Source: Mastigias papua
Taxonomy: Eukaryota > Cnidaria > Scyphozoa > Rhizostomeae > Mastigiidae
NCBI GenBank assembly: GCA_964019165.1
Contig: OZ025281.1
Span: 3,867,240 to 3,931,239, forward strand
Direction of reading: 5' to 3'
DNA: 64,000 bases
Shown: piece by piece, positions 24,606 to 37,976 of the stretch
How the letters are laid out: each line of letters starts with the position of its first letter
How positions within the stretch are numbered: the stretch's first letter is position 1
The notes under the pieces: model-generated
What the model was told of the DNA's origin: nothing
Seen by the model: the letters and a program-made list of their open reading frames with translations, nothing else
Database searches by the model: none
Made by a program: the position numbers and the translations under genes

Positions 24606-27600
24606 AATAAACAGCTAAATGGCTGCCACATCAATCAAATAACTGACAAGGGAATACGTGTGGGACAAATATTCTTTTACACGGGCAAGACAGTTCCTGG
24701 CTTTTACAGATCGCTTTAAATTTCAGATTGTTTTGGTGCAGTGTTTTGGTGGCTTAATGAATCAAACAGTACCGACTTAGCTTCGATACCTTGAAACCTT
24801 CATACCGAAATGAGGTGGACAACCGAGCCTATTTATGCGAATAAGGTGTTGAATACTAAACCTGCTAAAAGGAGAAAATGTTCATCGCAAGATTTAGAAA
24901 GAACATGAAACTCCATCAAACTATAAAATCTTATAGAAAATTGTGGATAATGAACTGGACTGCTTTTACTTATTTATAACTCACTATGCTAAACTTAAAC
25001 TTTTTTGCATTATTATGATTCAACAAGACTTGAATCCCAAGTATTAAAGTTATGTATGATACAGCTCCTTAATTGATAAAAGGCAATTTATTCGAATCAT
25101 ACTTGAGTCATCCTCAATTTTTAAGAGAAATGTTTAAAATTACATATTAAGGTACATTATGGGGTTAAAATCACTGATTCGAAGAACGTGCAAGGGAGCA
25201 CTAATGAAGAACCAGACGAGCATTAGAACGCATGAGAAAGCACAGTAAGAGAAAGTATTATATGACTGCAGACAGAAAAATAGAGGCAAACACAAGCAGT
25301 AAGTAATGGTAGACTTACTTCTAATAATGGTAGTGTTACTTCTATTGAAAAAGATTAGCCTTGCAGTACGATGCAGTTATTTTATACTTTGTAGAAGAGA
25401 CAAACTTCAGACAAACCCCTCTTTCACTAGACTATTAGATAATGGCGTCACCGACTTATTTCAGCTGTTATTGTTGTTACCTTATTTCAGGTAGATGTGC
25501 TTTTTCTGTAGGGTCTTTTGTTATCATTTTTGCATTGCTGTTACTTACGATGGAGACTTGCCAATTATGCTCTGCTCTAATATAGTGAGGTGTAGGATTG
25601 TGTACCTAGGATATTTTGTTATCATGAGGTTTACAAGATATTTATAAGCTGCATGTGACAAACTATCCCTGTTTACTGGGATGAGGTGCAGGAATCTGCT
25701 GTATGTCAGTATTCTCGACAGCCTTTCCTTTTCGCATTTCGCGAATGTCAGGATGAATAAAACAAAACTATATTTGAATTAGTCCCTCCCCCTTGAAAAA
25801 GCCGCCTACTTTGAACAAGTTTCCATCACGGAAGAGAACAAAAATATTATTATCCATAAACGTATTAAGATTATTCTGTGTATACCATGAAATATTAAGA
25901 ACGATATGAGTGATACTGTGTAACATCTACAAACTTATGAGTCACTTTCTTGCCTGCTCCTTCTCTAAGAATTACTAAAAGTAGCTGGTCATAAAAGAAT
26001 ACAGTTGTGCCATATTTTGATAGTTGGATAAATATGGGGGTAAATTTTAAGCTCCGTTCAGTAGCAACTTTTAGCATCCGTTTGCCTTATGGCCCAATTT
26101 GATTACAAATCTAGACTTAAAACGAATTATTATTATGTCCTAAATTGCCAATTGGTTGTGGTTTCCTCACTGTTCATTTGCTGAAATTACTCGCAATATT
26201 GAAGCAGTATCGTGTACTCTGAAACCTATCATTGCTACTATTAGAACGTATGAGACTTTTGATCAGTTAAAGGAATCGTTTAAAACTTACGTAACGCAAC
26301 AGGGTAAGAGGGTATGGGAAATTTTGATATGAACTTCTACAAAAAGTAGCGTGGTTGGAGGGCCATAACGGCTTTATGTAGCAGATCATGTTTTTAATTC
26401 CATCATTTCTTGTAAGTACAACAAAAAGGCACGAATAACGACGTCGATTTGCTACATGTGATCAAACACATGAATTTCTTTTTATAAGAAACCGGTTGAT
26501 AACAAGCACAGTACTCGGTTCCTTGTATCGAATAGTTAACGCAGTCTTGTAGACGTGGAGATGACAATGAGGAAAGCTACGACGCTTTGGGTGTGGAAGA
26601 TGCCGTTACTAAAAGAAAATAACCACTTTGAGTTGCAGCCAAACGCCACTGAGAGGCCGCTTGTCTCATGTCGATGCAAGAAATGTAGCTGATGTCTTTG
26701 GATAACATGGAATACGATAATATGGTAGAGATGCCTATTGGAAACGATCTCTTGGATCGAGCTCCTTTATATGGTCCAGTAACAGTGAATTTTGATTGTG
26801 CAGATGGCAATGAGAGCGGTTAGGTGAATGGCATTTGAGATTTGCACACTGACTCTATTAGTTCCAACAGTTTACGGTCAGAACTATCTTTGTTCCTCGT
26901 TTACAGGCTTAAGAAAATGTAGCAGAAGCAGGCTCTAGCTCATCTTTTTACATAATTTAAGGGCACATAACGCACACGTTGACTATGGAACATTGACTAG
27001 TCTAGGGGCTCTAAATGTTCCGCAACGAGTGGAGCAGTGAATGCTAAACTCGCTACGGTGGGTTACAATGGGTATATGGGTAGGGAAATGGTGAATTTGA
27101 ATGGGCCCAAAAGCAACCTAAAATCCTGATATTGGCCTGAAATTGCTCTTTTGACCCAGTGGCAGAAATTTGGCACTTTGTTGGGGGAGAAGGATCTGAC
27201 CAAGGTACCCTGAGAGCGAGGCTCCGAGGATAGCTTTTAGCGAGCGTTCCCTGGCACGGATGCTGCTCTCTAAAGGCATTGGGGAGAGTGTAAGAGTGTG
27301 TTCCATTATTTCCAATTGTCTGTCAGTTGCTTGAACCTTTATACCAACCGACTGTAAATATTTGCAGGCTAACTGTGAATTTCGCGTTACCATAGACAGC
27401 AGTTGACTACATTGAATACAAAGACAAAAATTCAGCCTAAAGACGGTATATTGTTTACTATGTAAAGTTACATTCTTGAATTGCGAATGGCTGTGTATTT
27501 TAACACTAAAGGATGTTTTCCAAATGCAGCAGTTCGTCGATTATCTAATTCTATTAAAATCGCCCATCTGCAAAGATCTAGTTAAGCAAAACTTTGAGGT

Positions 27601-28370
27601 TTCATTGACATGACAAGTACAAACACAGACGAAACTGTGAATAAACTTAGGCACTACCTCGTGGTCTCCTATCCATGATTCAAGTAATATGTAATCTACC
27701 CGTACATAACTTGGACGATAAGCATTCTATCATACAGCCATGGGGTCACAGGGTCGTTCTTCGTATATTAATCATGGCCATGAAACTATTCCCCATGCCA
27801 GTTGGAGTTTCGAAATCACCATGCTTTGTAAATGTTCAGTACAAGGAATTTTTACCATCCTACTCTTAAAAGTCCCGAATATATGGACGGTTGGAATAGT
27901 AGGGGGTTGCGAATTTCCTGAAAACATTATAAATGGGAGGTTGGAATAAAAAGGGGTGGGAGGAAAATTTATGTAATTATTATAGCTGTGGATGCGTATC
28001 ACAGCTCATTTCAACTGTAAGCAAAATGAAAAGCACTGTTTTCTCATGCTATTCGATAGAATTACAGGCATAAAAATAATAAACGAGGGGTCTGGAAAAA
28101 GGTTGATCTGGGGGTACTTTTTTCAAAAAACTAATAAGTCGGGGACGTTTATTCGGAAGTGAAGAGTAACTACTGTGGAGAAGCCCACAGAAGTCGGAGT
28201 GCTTCCCCTAGTTATTATTTGGAGATTCAAAAACCATTCCCAGTTGTTTGGACACACTGCCTAAGGATTGATACTTTCTAGAACTGTTTTAGCATCACAT
28301 AAAAGGTGAGTGGGATTTTACTATTGTGAATGTGGAATGGGTGTTTCAAATTTTATATCAATGTGTCTAC
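24606..28370. other. Intergenic, mostly unassigned
   Basis: No domain-bearing frame seen. A repeat block at 27870-27995 matches 55565-55715 (tracts such as GTTGGAAT and GAAATTTCCT in the same order). Another TATAAGAAAC end occurs at 26482. Frames at 26577-26810 and 27118-27393 on the minus strand are open but unrecognised and unsupported. Confidence 0.35.
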
Positions 28371-28374
28371 AGGG

Positions 28375-28516
28375 AGTTGTTGCAAATGTCACCCCTATCT
28401 TTGTGGCCCTTTTAAGACAGTTCCCAGCTAGTATGAAGTTTTTAAACAGTGCCATGGTTCAGTATCCCTTCAAGCAGCTTCTTTTGCACAAAATGAAGAG
28501 AAAATATCCGTTATAA
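28375..28516 (+). other. Candidate terminal exon of an unidentified gene
   Basis: A splice acceptor (ATGTGTCTACAG, ending 28374) opens a 46-residue frame starting GVVANVTPIFVALLRQ and ending HKMKRKYPL before a stop at 28514-28516. An AATAAA signal follows at about 28541, only 25-30 bp later. No upstream exon in the right phase was found: the nearby donor at 28303 ends an exon that is closed in that phase. I do not recognise the protein. It may be a chance frame. Confidence 0.25.
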
Positions 28517-28616
28517 TGCGCTCACATAAAAGTACCCATTATGAAATAAAGTTGGTTGACAGCGCCTCCACTTTTGAAGGTAGTACTTGCAACCTCTGAT
28601 ATGCTCTTGTTTCCTC

Positions 28617-28906
28617 TCAGGCATGCCGGAGTCGGGGGGAGCTGGGGGCTGCAGCCCCCCAACTTTTCTGCTCATGTATGATGTCAACATTGAGACATTC
28701 GATCCAAATAGAAAGATCTCCTTTTTCCGTGTTAAAGTTCACTCACCTTTAAAAAGTAGCAGTGCTGGAGTCATCAGAACCTATTGGAGGTAAGTAACCC
28801 AAGTTTTTCAAAACGTGGGGCTATAGACTTGTCCAAAAGTCTCATAAACATGTACAGTAAGGGAAGGGTTCTGTGTTCTTGGTCACCTAGCGTTTAACAT
28901 GATCTC
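28617..28906 (+). repeat. 290-bp interspersed repeat, copy R1
   Basis: It begins CTCAGGCATGCCGGAG followed by a G-rich palindrome (GGGGGCTGCAGCCCCC) and ends GGTCACCTAGCGTTTAACAT-GATCTC. A direct copy lies at 33465-33761, about 85-90% alike by eye. It is non-coding and probably a small DNA element or SINE; no target duplication is evident. Confidence 0.7.
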
Positions 28907-31900
28907 TTGGAGGTTTGTAGATGGTTACCTTATCGGAGTGTGGGTGTAGCCCTCTACATCTTTCAACCATACAGGGATAGCGTTTACAATGGTAATGACA
29001 TTCTTAAATGATACTTTGCAGAATCTTATGAATGAATGTGGAGCTCGCTAAGGCCCATAGAATAGTTAAAGTTAATTATACTACGAGCTCTTTTGACCAC
29101 ATGTTAGTACTTAAAGTTCCTTAATAGTACCTTAACTTAAATTGCAAGCTACAGACATTTTAAGTGCTTATTTTTAAGAGATGAAATCATGGACATTGCA
29201 AGTTTCTATGCCGCCTATGAACCACTTGCCAGAAGGATTATATACAATTTATGCAAATTTAGGTGCTAAATTACTGGTTGCAGTGATAAAATATTTGAAA
29301 TTTAAATTCCTAGCGATTTTATCACTGGTGGTAACAGTATGTGTGTGGGGGGGGGGGTTCTCTCCTCGACTAGTTTATCTATTGAGAGAGCTCCTCCTTT
29401 AAGCAATTCCCTACATCCCATTTGTTGATTTAAGTAATTTTGAATTTGTTTCTCTATTTGATTAATTTGTTTCTGTAATTGATTAATGTGTCTCTCTAGG
29501 TGTATTAATTGATTTCTGTATTTGTATTTGCTTTGTACTTGTATATAATGGAATTATAATTATATGACCTGAACTGAACTGAAGTTTCTTATGAAATAGG
29601 TCAACGTACGCTCTAAAGATAGGCTAAGGGCGCTCTTGTCTATCTTCTCTTCTCCACTCTCCAAGAATATAAAGTTGCAAATTAACTAACATATAAAAGG
29701 TTTGTAAAGGGAAGTCGCTAGGTATCATCAAAGGGAGGGGGTGGAAGCAAGTGAAAAATTGTATTCAACAGTGAAACTTGCCAAAATTATCTGCAGCTCT
29801 AATTTGAGGACTCAAGATATTTTGATACCCTAGGATTTAATGATAGCGCTAAGATAAGTACCCACGTTAACAATATTTTTCAGGTACCGGCTACCCAACC
29901 TCTTCTACTTTTTCCTGAAATTTCATTTTATGCCTCAGTTCGAAAATTATTATAAATATCATTCTCCAATCCCAACATGCATCAACATTTCGGACCACTG
30001 CTCATTTCCCTCCATCCGAATCTCTCCGATACTTAATGATTGCTCCCTAACATCTAAGAAATGCTACAGGATTTAATAGACACTAGATAACCATTTCTTT
30101 GTCTTTGACAGTTACATTCTGGTAATGTTATGGTCTGATGATACTGATTATATTCCAATGCGTCAAGTGATCAGTGTGTTCGATCAATGATATGTGTGAT
30201 TTTAGTACCTGATTAAACTTAAGAATGAAAGCAACGACGAGTGGCTTCGCAGGATTATTACCTAAGCCATTGCTGATGACGAAGCCGTTATGACATATCG
30301 TTGTAGAACGTTTCGGGACGAGCTTGCCCCTTCCCCATCCTGATTAAACTTATTGCAGTGTAATGAGCACTTGCAATGGATGAAAAGATTAAAAATATAC
30401 GGTTTATACATTTTACCAGAACACTAGACACAGAAATGATGCACGGAATGGCTAACTTGTGTTATGGTGTCAGATTGAAGGGTGAATTTCAGAAGAATTC
30501 TTCAGAGCGTCCCCTAAGATTTGAGACCACGTGAAACGTTAACTTTACTATTGTAAACATGAATCTATTAGACTGGAAAATCCAATGCAATAGCGGCCTG
30601 CACATAGGTCCTAATGACAAACGAGTCAAATATCGGCCTAATGCAATAGTGGTTACTTTAGGCTGGCCATAACTGCCCTGCAGAAGTCTTCTGTTTAGCT
30701 CCTAGGCTCTTTGAGGTTCTGTGCAATCAAGGATTAAGCAGACAGCTGAAGAAGCAATGCACCGGGCTTGGTTAATGAATATGTATTAATACCGGACACC
30801 TGCTTCAGTCAGCGATGGGCGTTTTAACATAGAGTTAATTGTTCTTTTGAGTGAATAAACTCAGTTATCTACGGATTAATTACTTTTAAACTGATATATG
30901 CAATATCATCAGAAGAATGAAAGTTAATAGTAAGACCGTTTAAAAAGGATATGTTTTCATATAATCCTCAGCTCTTTGTTCCGAAGCATTTAATTTGGGG
31001 GAATTGCCAAACTAGTTACGGCTCTGAAAGCTATCTATTGTCTATCTGAATGCTGTATTGAAAACTTTCATTTTGGTTTCTTTCATTTTAAATCTACCTG
31101 CATTACTTTTGTCATATCCTTTCTCCACATAAGTCAGCCTTTGGTTCATTTCAATAGTTTTTAGCAATACCCTACAAGACATTTTCAAGAGGTTTTCATG
31201 CTTTGGCAATTGTCTAATAACTTCTGAGTTTTCTAACTGGCTCTTAGATAACAGCAAAGTTAATTAAAACCTCTGAAGCATATTATTGACAGAAAGATTG
31301 GTGGGTAGATTTATTGGCAGGCTGAAAAACTGAAAGACTTAATCATTGGCTGACTGATTGACCGACTGGCTGACTACCTGGCTGGCAGACTGACTTGCTG
31401 GTTAACTGACTGACATCATGATTGAATGATTTAGGCCCTCTACTGCAACTCAGCTCTAAGTTACTGACAACTTGTTTATATTTATTGAGCAAATAATATA
31501 TATGCTGAGGTATATGATTTAGTTTATCACTATTGCATAAATTATTATATCAAGTGCGCAACCTTTTCAACACATGTTTCATAAGATTTCTAATAAAGAA
31601 GCCATAAAGGCATAGCTATGAAGCCACGGAGATATACCTGTTTTGTGTGATTCTGTTAGATCAAGCTTCAGAATCGCATCATGTTATGAGCTAGGATGAT
31701 TTTTTGGATCATCTCGAAATACAATCTCAACGAATTATTGAGGGTATTGGCGGTCCAGCCCTCCCTTATACCAGCTAAGGGACAGTTTAATCAGCAGCAC
31801 TATTTTAGTTTAACCGATCATTGCACGTTAGTCTTACGTGAGCTGCCGCCTCTGTTTACAATGTACTGTAGCTAGCCTATTGACATCTATCTGGTGCTGC

Positions 31901-32677
31901 CTTTGCCAAATGAGCCTGCACTTCACTTGCTAACAACTGAATTATTTAATTGATTCGCCTATTCTGATCGAAAATATCAGTGCTTCTTAAGAATTCACTA
32001 CTTAGAACAGAAGTATTACTTACCTCACCTCACTGCCAATTCTCGAGTGCCATAGGCAACGTGCTGAGATTCCAGAGTTCCTAGCTTCGTGCTGAGGTTA
32101 TTTACATATCTTTATCCAAATTGCTATTAATGCACATGATACCAATTGTTTCCTCATGCATATTGTTGGTAAATGTAACAAGCCATCTTAATATTTGTGA
32201 GGATTATCGGCCACAGACAAAGCAGTCAAACTTAAGGAACAAATAGGGCTTAACTTTGGATGCAGATATAAGTACCAGCAAGTACTTCTTTGAAATACCC
32301 TAGAGACTGTCAGCGGCAAGGAGAGTGGTGCAAGTCGCATTACAACTCCCTGAAGGTCAAGAGATATTTTCAACATTACTCCAATTTGAATGCTACATTT
32401 CGCATTAATGGAATAGCTTATTTTGAATGCAACTATAAACTTGTCTCTAGATTACTGACCTTAAATTTTGCTAATTGTATTTATATAAACGAATTTGCTT
32501 TGCTGCACTACTGATTTCTCACTAGAATTTGTTCATGCCAGGTTTTTTCAAACCTTACTACGGATATTTTCTTGGCTTCGGAATATTTTAGCCCGGGGAT
32601 CAACAGCTTCTTTGAAACTGAGAGCTACTTCAAGAGCACAAAGTATTGCAGAGGACTATTACTTTGCTAACACAGGC
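28907..32677. other. Intergenic, no gene recognised
   Basis: Contains a possible retro-element tail ending TGACCTGAACTGAACTGAA near 29565-29583 and an imperfect (CTGA/CTGG)n tract at 31310-31420. No coding frame is convincing. Confidence 0.35.
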
Positions 32678-33168
32678 GCTACTGCAGAATCGTACCTCTC
32701 CTAACAATAGATGGCCTACCCTAACAAACTATACACCATTCGATAGCACTCACTGAGTAGATTACGATGATACCGTCATTTACCACATCGATAAGATTTT
32801 CGAGGAGTTATCGAGTTATTTCTAGCAAACATGGCTGCCACGTTTGCTCGCTAAGTGGGATAGGGACAAGGGTTAGCATTAAGGTTAGGGTTAGCGTTAT
32901 GGTTAGAACTCATCTCAAAGTGTTGAAATTTGATCTATATCATTGATTTTATGTTGATAGTAGTAGAAATCGATGAAATGTTCATAATTTTTACTATTTA
33001 AACACTAGCCCAAACCCTGACCCCTACCCCTCGATAACCCCTCGAAAGTTTTGAGCTATGTGGTAAATGACTGTATCAACGTAATCTACTCACAGAGAGC
33101 TATCGAATAGTGTACAGTTTGCTGGGGTAGGCCATCTATATCTAGGAGAGTTACAATTCTGCAGTAGC
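32678..33168. mobile_element. Fold-back MITE with telomere-like interior
   Basis: About 110 bp at the left end (GCTACTGCAGAATCG at 32678, then GATGGCCTACCC, then GAGTAGATTACG, then GTCATTTACCACAT) is repeated inverted at 33050-33168 with about 85% match by eye. The central part has TTAGGG-like motifs (GGGTTAGCATTAAGGTTAGG at 32873) and, on the right arm, CCCTGACCCCTACCCC. It is non-coding and would fold into a long hairpin. Transposon class is not determined. Confidence 0.7.
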
Positions 33169-33464
33169 TCCCATAGCACACTTCTGAAATGACAAAAGTG
33201 CCTAGTTTTATCTTACACTTTTAGAACTGGCCTACTGGCGACAGATATGGTTATCGTGGGTGACATGGTACCTGCGGGTACCTGCTTAGTGATCCTGGTT
33301 TAGCCAATTTCTTGCAATAGAAGCTTTTCATGATCCAACTTAGCAAATGGTGACCGAGTGAAAGCCCAGAATTTGATGTGCTGAATTTTAGTTCGGAAGG
33401 TAGAACACTGTTCAGTGTCTAACAATCTTCTCAATAATCTCAGTGATGCAAATGAAACACGTAA

Positions 33465-33761
33465 CTCAGGCACACCGGAGCAGGGGGGGGGGCTGGGGGG
33501 CTGCAGCCCCCCCACTTATCTGCTCATGTATGATATCAAGATTGAATCATTCGATCCAAATAGAAAGTATATCTCCTTTTCCGTGTTAAAGCTCACTCGC
33601 TGTTAAAAAGTACCAGTGCCGGAGTCATCAGAACCTATTGGAGGTAAATAACCTGAGATTTTTTAAAAGGTGGTGGCATAGACTGGTCCAAAAATCTCAT
33701 AAACATGTAAAGTCAGAGAAGGGTTCTGTGTTCTTGGTCACCTAGCGCTTAACATGATCTC
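33465..33761 (+). repeat. 290-bp interspersed repeat, copy R2
   Basis: Direct copy of the repeat at 28617-28906, with the same G-rich palindromic start and the same GGTCACCTAGCGCTTAAC end. The two copies differ mainly in length of the G and C runs and scattered substitutions. Confidence 0.7.
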
Positions 33762-35860
33762 GTTACTCTGAAGACGTGTCTCTATCATTTTACCTGATCT
33801 GGCTAGAAATCTTTATAGAGTAGCAATGAGGTCTATTCAGTTTTCTCACTAACACTTCAATGATTTTATCTGCCGTTTTCTACCAAGACAGGATACATGT
33901 CTATAGTCAAACAGGGTGTTTCCCACTGAATTATAGGGCGTGGATTGCAAAATTTTTCAGGGGCTCCGCCCCTGACCCATTGTTGCATACTTCCATATGG
34001 ACTTGCAACTCATCCCCAGCTCCCCCCCTCCCCACTCAAAAATATGCTCCGGTGTCCCCGTAACTTATAGCCTATCTGTAAAAATGGACATTTTGCAATA
34101 AATTATTCCAAAAACTTCCTGGTCCTTCAACGCTCTAAGTCTGGTTTACCTCTAAAATAGAAATTGTGTTAAAAGTTCGTTTGTAATTATCTTTGTCATG
34201 CTGTCCCTTATTTATTTTTGTCTATTCTATTCATATGCAGATTAATTAGGAAGTTTACAAATGTCACTCATAGTGCAGACTTAGATAACTTTGTGTCTTT
34301 CATCACTACCAGTGGCATGCATGTGAGCAACTTCTAGCAGTAGATTACATATTTAGGTGTACATAAAAAAGTGTTCCAGGTGTGTTTTAAATTACTACCT
34401 CCTTCCTATTTGCATGATCAACTTAAAAATTCCTGTCCTATTTACCCTATTGCATTAGCATCTATATTTGCTCATCAGGTTCGTTATTTCGTATATCTAG
34501 CTACCTGCTTATTTATCTCTTCGGTGACCATAGCTTTTGATCTTCACAGCTTGCAAAGACAAGCTTTCATTTTCTTGGGTGCAAAGTTTTACCCGCTCGA
34601 CTTATGAAAATCATAACGTTTTGCAAATACAAAGAACTGTGAAAAGAATATTTTATCTCAAAATCTCTCTGTATATATGTATATGAAAAATTGAAGTTAC
34701 CATTTGAATTCATACTACATGTTTATTTCTTATCATAGTTGTAAATTTTTTGGTTTATAGTAGAAAATATGTAATAGCATACGTTACTGAATATCTTATA
34801 CTTTATACAGGCCCCAATGCATGATCTACTTTACAGTTACCTTATATCCAACCAGGGTATGTCCACTAATTGACTATGCATGCTTTTGCATATGAACATT
34901 GTCTTCATTGGTAGCATTTTCAGGGAATAGTTTTGCTCCTGAAAAGTACAAACAAACTACATATGAGACACTGAAATTATTCCTGTTCCGTCTCCATGCT
35001 TGTAGAAAGTAAATTGCGTTATAAACATATTCTTTCCAAATAAATTTATGACGTAATGCTCAAGGAAAGTTGCACTGAAATTTATACAGGCTCGTTACAA
35101 CTGCGCAATTTTTGTTGAATACAAGATTTAAAATTCACCCCAAGTAAGTTGAAAATTGGAAATAAATTTATCGGAGAATGAAAGAAAAAATAAGATACAT
35201 TGTGCTTGAGGAGACAAATTTGAAGCATGTACCGTTTCCCAAAACCACAGAAAAACATGCATGGCCCTATTTCCAGTTATCGATAATATGTACAGTATGC
35301 ATTGCTTGTAGAAATTGGCCAACATTGGCCTTGTCACATAACAGTTGATTTTGATTGCAAGACAGTGCTTGATTACTTTCACTCAGGATCATGGCCAAAT
35401 TGAGCTTGTACAATTGTAAAGAGCATTTAAAGCTAATTGTTTTCAATTAAAATTGTCGAAATAGCTGACTGCTTTGATTTGAGTCTCGAGAGAGCTATAA
35501 CTCATGGTCTATTGAATTCTGTCCTCCAATGAATATAATAAAGATTGTTTATGCTGCTATTCTCGCGAGAAATTGCTTTATTTCCTCTTCCTCAAAAGCT
35601 TTCTGCCCAAGGGACATGTATAGAAATCTGTAATTCAGTGTCAATTTAAAAACGTAGTAAGGCGATTTCGTAAGTTGTTGGGGAATCAAGAATTCCAATT
35701 AAAAAAGCATTGTTCTTCCTCTCCTAAAGGAGATTTATCTATTTTAGAAATTACTAGAGTATTGGCTAATACCATAACTGTGTGCTCAATTTAGAACTTT
35801 CAGCTTTAAACAATACAGCTTTAAACAATGTCTTGTCAAATTGTAGATAGGTGTTGCCAT
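33762..35860. other. Intergenic, no gene recognised
   Basis: AT-rich sequence with short chance frames only. A C-rich stretch at about 34015-34060 resembles edges of other small repeats. Confidence 0.35.
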
Positions 35861-35863
35861 TCA

Positions 35864-36154
35864 GATTTTATTCTATTTTATTTTATTCTATTATTTTATT
35901 CTATTGTATACAGATATTTATTTTAGGGTGTCACAGGGGTCTTTAATAGTTTATAATAGGGTTTTAATAGGGGTCCTTAAAGTATTGTTATTAGTATTGT
36001 AGTTGTAATTTTCATAGTTCTATTGTGATTAGGTTAATATAGTTATATTTAGTAGTTATTTTGTAAGCTTTTGTAAATGGAGGGCCCCTTGAAAATCAGC
36101 TATGCTGAAGGGCTACCCTCCTTAAACATGTGAAATAAAAATAAAATAAAAATA
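35864..36154 (+). mobile_element. Non-LTR retrotransposon 3' tail with stem-loop
   Basis: T-rich sequence leads to the hairpin GGAGGGCCCCTTGAAAATC (36079) pairing with CCCTCC (36116-36121), then an (AATAA)n tail to 36154. The same hairpin type occurs at 37330 and 52524 in the same orientation with different A/T tails, the signature of LINE 3' ends recognised by their own reverse transcriptase. No coding part remains. Confidence 0.65.
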
Positions 36155-36159
36155 ACTCC

Positions 36160-37190
36160 AAACGATAAAAGAATGGCTATTATACGTCGAAGTCTTAGCA
36201 CTATTGTCTGAGTGAGTTATTTGAAGCCCAGCCTCGTTTCCAAATCGAGGGTATTGCTTCAGTAATACCGATTTACAGTGTTTCGAGATGGACATCAAGT
36301 AGTAGAACTTTTGCCATAAAGCCTTGATTTGTCCCAAAATCTAGTAAGCTCTCTTTGAATTAATGCCCAGCTAGTTCTACAACAAGTCCTAATCACAAAA
36401 GATGCTGAAGATCTTTCTTTTTTTGTATATGCTCATTAAATTGAAAACAAACTGATATAGACATGCATTACAACTAAAAAACTATAACAAAATCAAAAAT
36501 AAAAGAAAGAAAAACTTTTAAAAATTTAAAAAATAAAAATTAGTTTTTATTAATTATTTAATTTTTTATAGAGAAAAGTAAAAAGATTTATCAAGAACAA
36601 ATGACAGCCGTGTTCACTCCAATGAGCGCTTGGAGGCACTCAATTTAACGTTATTTCCCTCGGAGAGGAAGATCTTTCTATAGACTGATGCCCATATTAA
36701 ACAGTTCGTTACATATTATGGAGAAGAAAGTTTGTGAAAAGAAGTTTGTTGTGGCAAATGCGGACAATTTTATAAGCCCCCCTCAAACAGAAATAGTCTC
36801 CTCTTGTATTAGTCCCCATCGAAACACATCCAAGATAAATAAGCCCCCAGTGCCCTAACTCCAGGAGTTTCAAATAGAAAAAGAGAACAGACTGTAGATT
36901 GATAAGTTGATAAGGAGAATGGCGTGGATGAGAGTATCGTCTTGGTGGCCAGGCTTCCATGTCAATCTGTGTGACACTACATCGCCTACTTTTTCAAGAG
37001 AAAACTGTTGAATAAGTATTTAGAATATGACTGAATTCAAAGTTAGGATGACTAACTCAGATTTCGGATAACTATTCTCATGCTTCAGCCAGTTAATCTA
37101 CATCTGCAAGAAGGAGTCATCTGCCCCCCTTTCCTTTGCTGCAGATAGCAATTTAAAAAACTCTGCTCTTAATGCAGAAACTTTACCAAG
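36160..37190. other. Intergenic, no gene recognised
   Basis: Contains a very A/T-rich stretch (36470-36575) and C-rich elements near 36775 and 36845. No supported gene. Confidence 0.35.
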
Positions 37191-37199
37191 TTCTTACTT

Positions 37200-37402
37200 T
37201 TTCACACTTTGATATCCCTTACTGTTTATTACTATTGTTTTAATGATTGTATGTAAATAATAATAAATTGTAGCTTGTATGTCATTCTAGACTTTAATTA
37301 ATTTTTTATATTTATATTCACTTTGTAAAAAGGATGGCCCCTTGAAAATCAGCTTGCTGTATGGGCTACCGTCCTTAAACAATTGAAATTATTATTATAA
37401 AG
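37200..37402 (+). mobile_element. Non-LTR retrotransposon 3' tail with stem-loop
   Basis: AGGATGGCCCCTTGAAAATC at 37331 pairs with CCGTCCTT ending at 37376. The compensating change (GATGG/CCGTC against GAGGG/CCCTC) suggests the stem is kept by selection in the element. It is followed by an ATT-rich tail. Upstream AT-rich sequence is probably its 3' untranslated region. Confidence 0.65.
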
Positions 37403-37809
37403 GACAGGGGGGTTTATATCTGGGCTGTCAATTCGTTGGTTGTGCTCGTGTCGTCATCCTAAGAGAAGCAGTTTCCATATCCATGAGTTTCCCATAGCAA
37501 CGTAGAGAGCAAACCGTTGGTTCCGTTTCACTTGTTACTATCAGTTTCGGGATTCTTGCAGGAGAGCACCTTATGAGGGGTTCATGGAAACTATGTGGGA
37601 TCCTATGCAGAGCAGTGCTGAAATGAAGCCTCATGTAGAATGAAATCAGGAAATTTCGGTATTCAAAAGGCATCGATATAAATGGCATGTCTGATTAATG
37701 GATTGCCATTATAAGTCTGTTTATGGCCTTTTGAGTTACAATACACGCCTCAACCACGCAATTTGCACATCTATTCTTTGCGCTGGATACACCTGGCTGT
37801 TCATTGCGA

Positions 37810-37976
37810 AATCGTATATAAAGGTACATTAACCTTGAAAGCTGAGCTTTGAGGAGAACCAAACCTGTTGCTTAAGGACTACCAAAGTTTTGCGCCGTGT
37901 ACGATCTGTGGATTTAACAGCTATCATTTAGGAAGAAGGAAGGATTGGAGGAATCTGCGAGAAAACATTACCTTGG
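37810..37976 (+). promoter_or_regulatory. Candidate TATA promoter and non-coding first exon
   Basis: CGTATATAAAGG at 37810-37822 is a strong TATA match. The following sequence has no ATG up to a plausible donor (ACCTTG|GTAAAT at 37976/37977), which would suit an untranslated first exon. The partner exon is not identified. A good acceptor at 38586 (GTTTCATTTCAG) is one candidate. Confidence 0.3.

Noticed and set aside
28300..28310. Donor AAAAG|GTGAGT before the candidate exon at 28375
   Set aside because: Joining it gives stops in the phase needed by the downstream frame.
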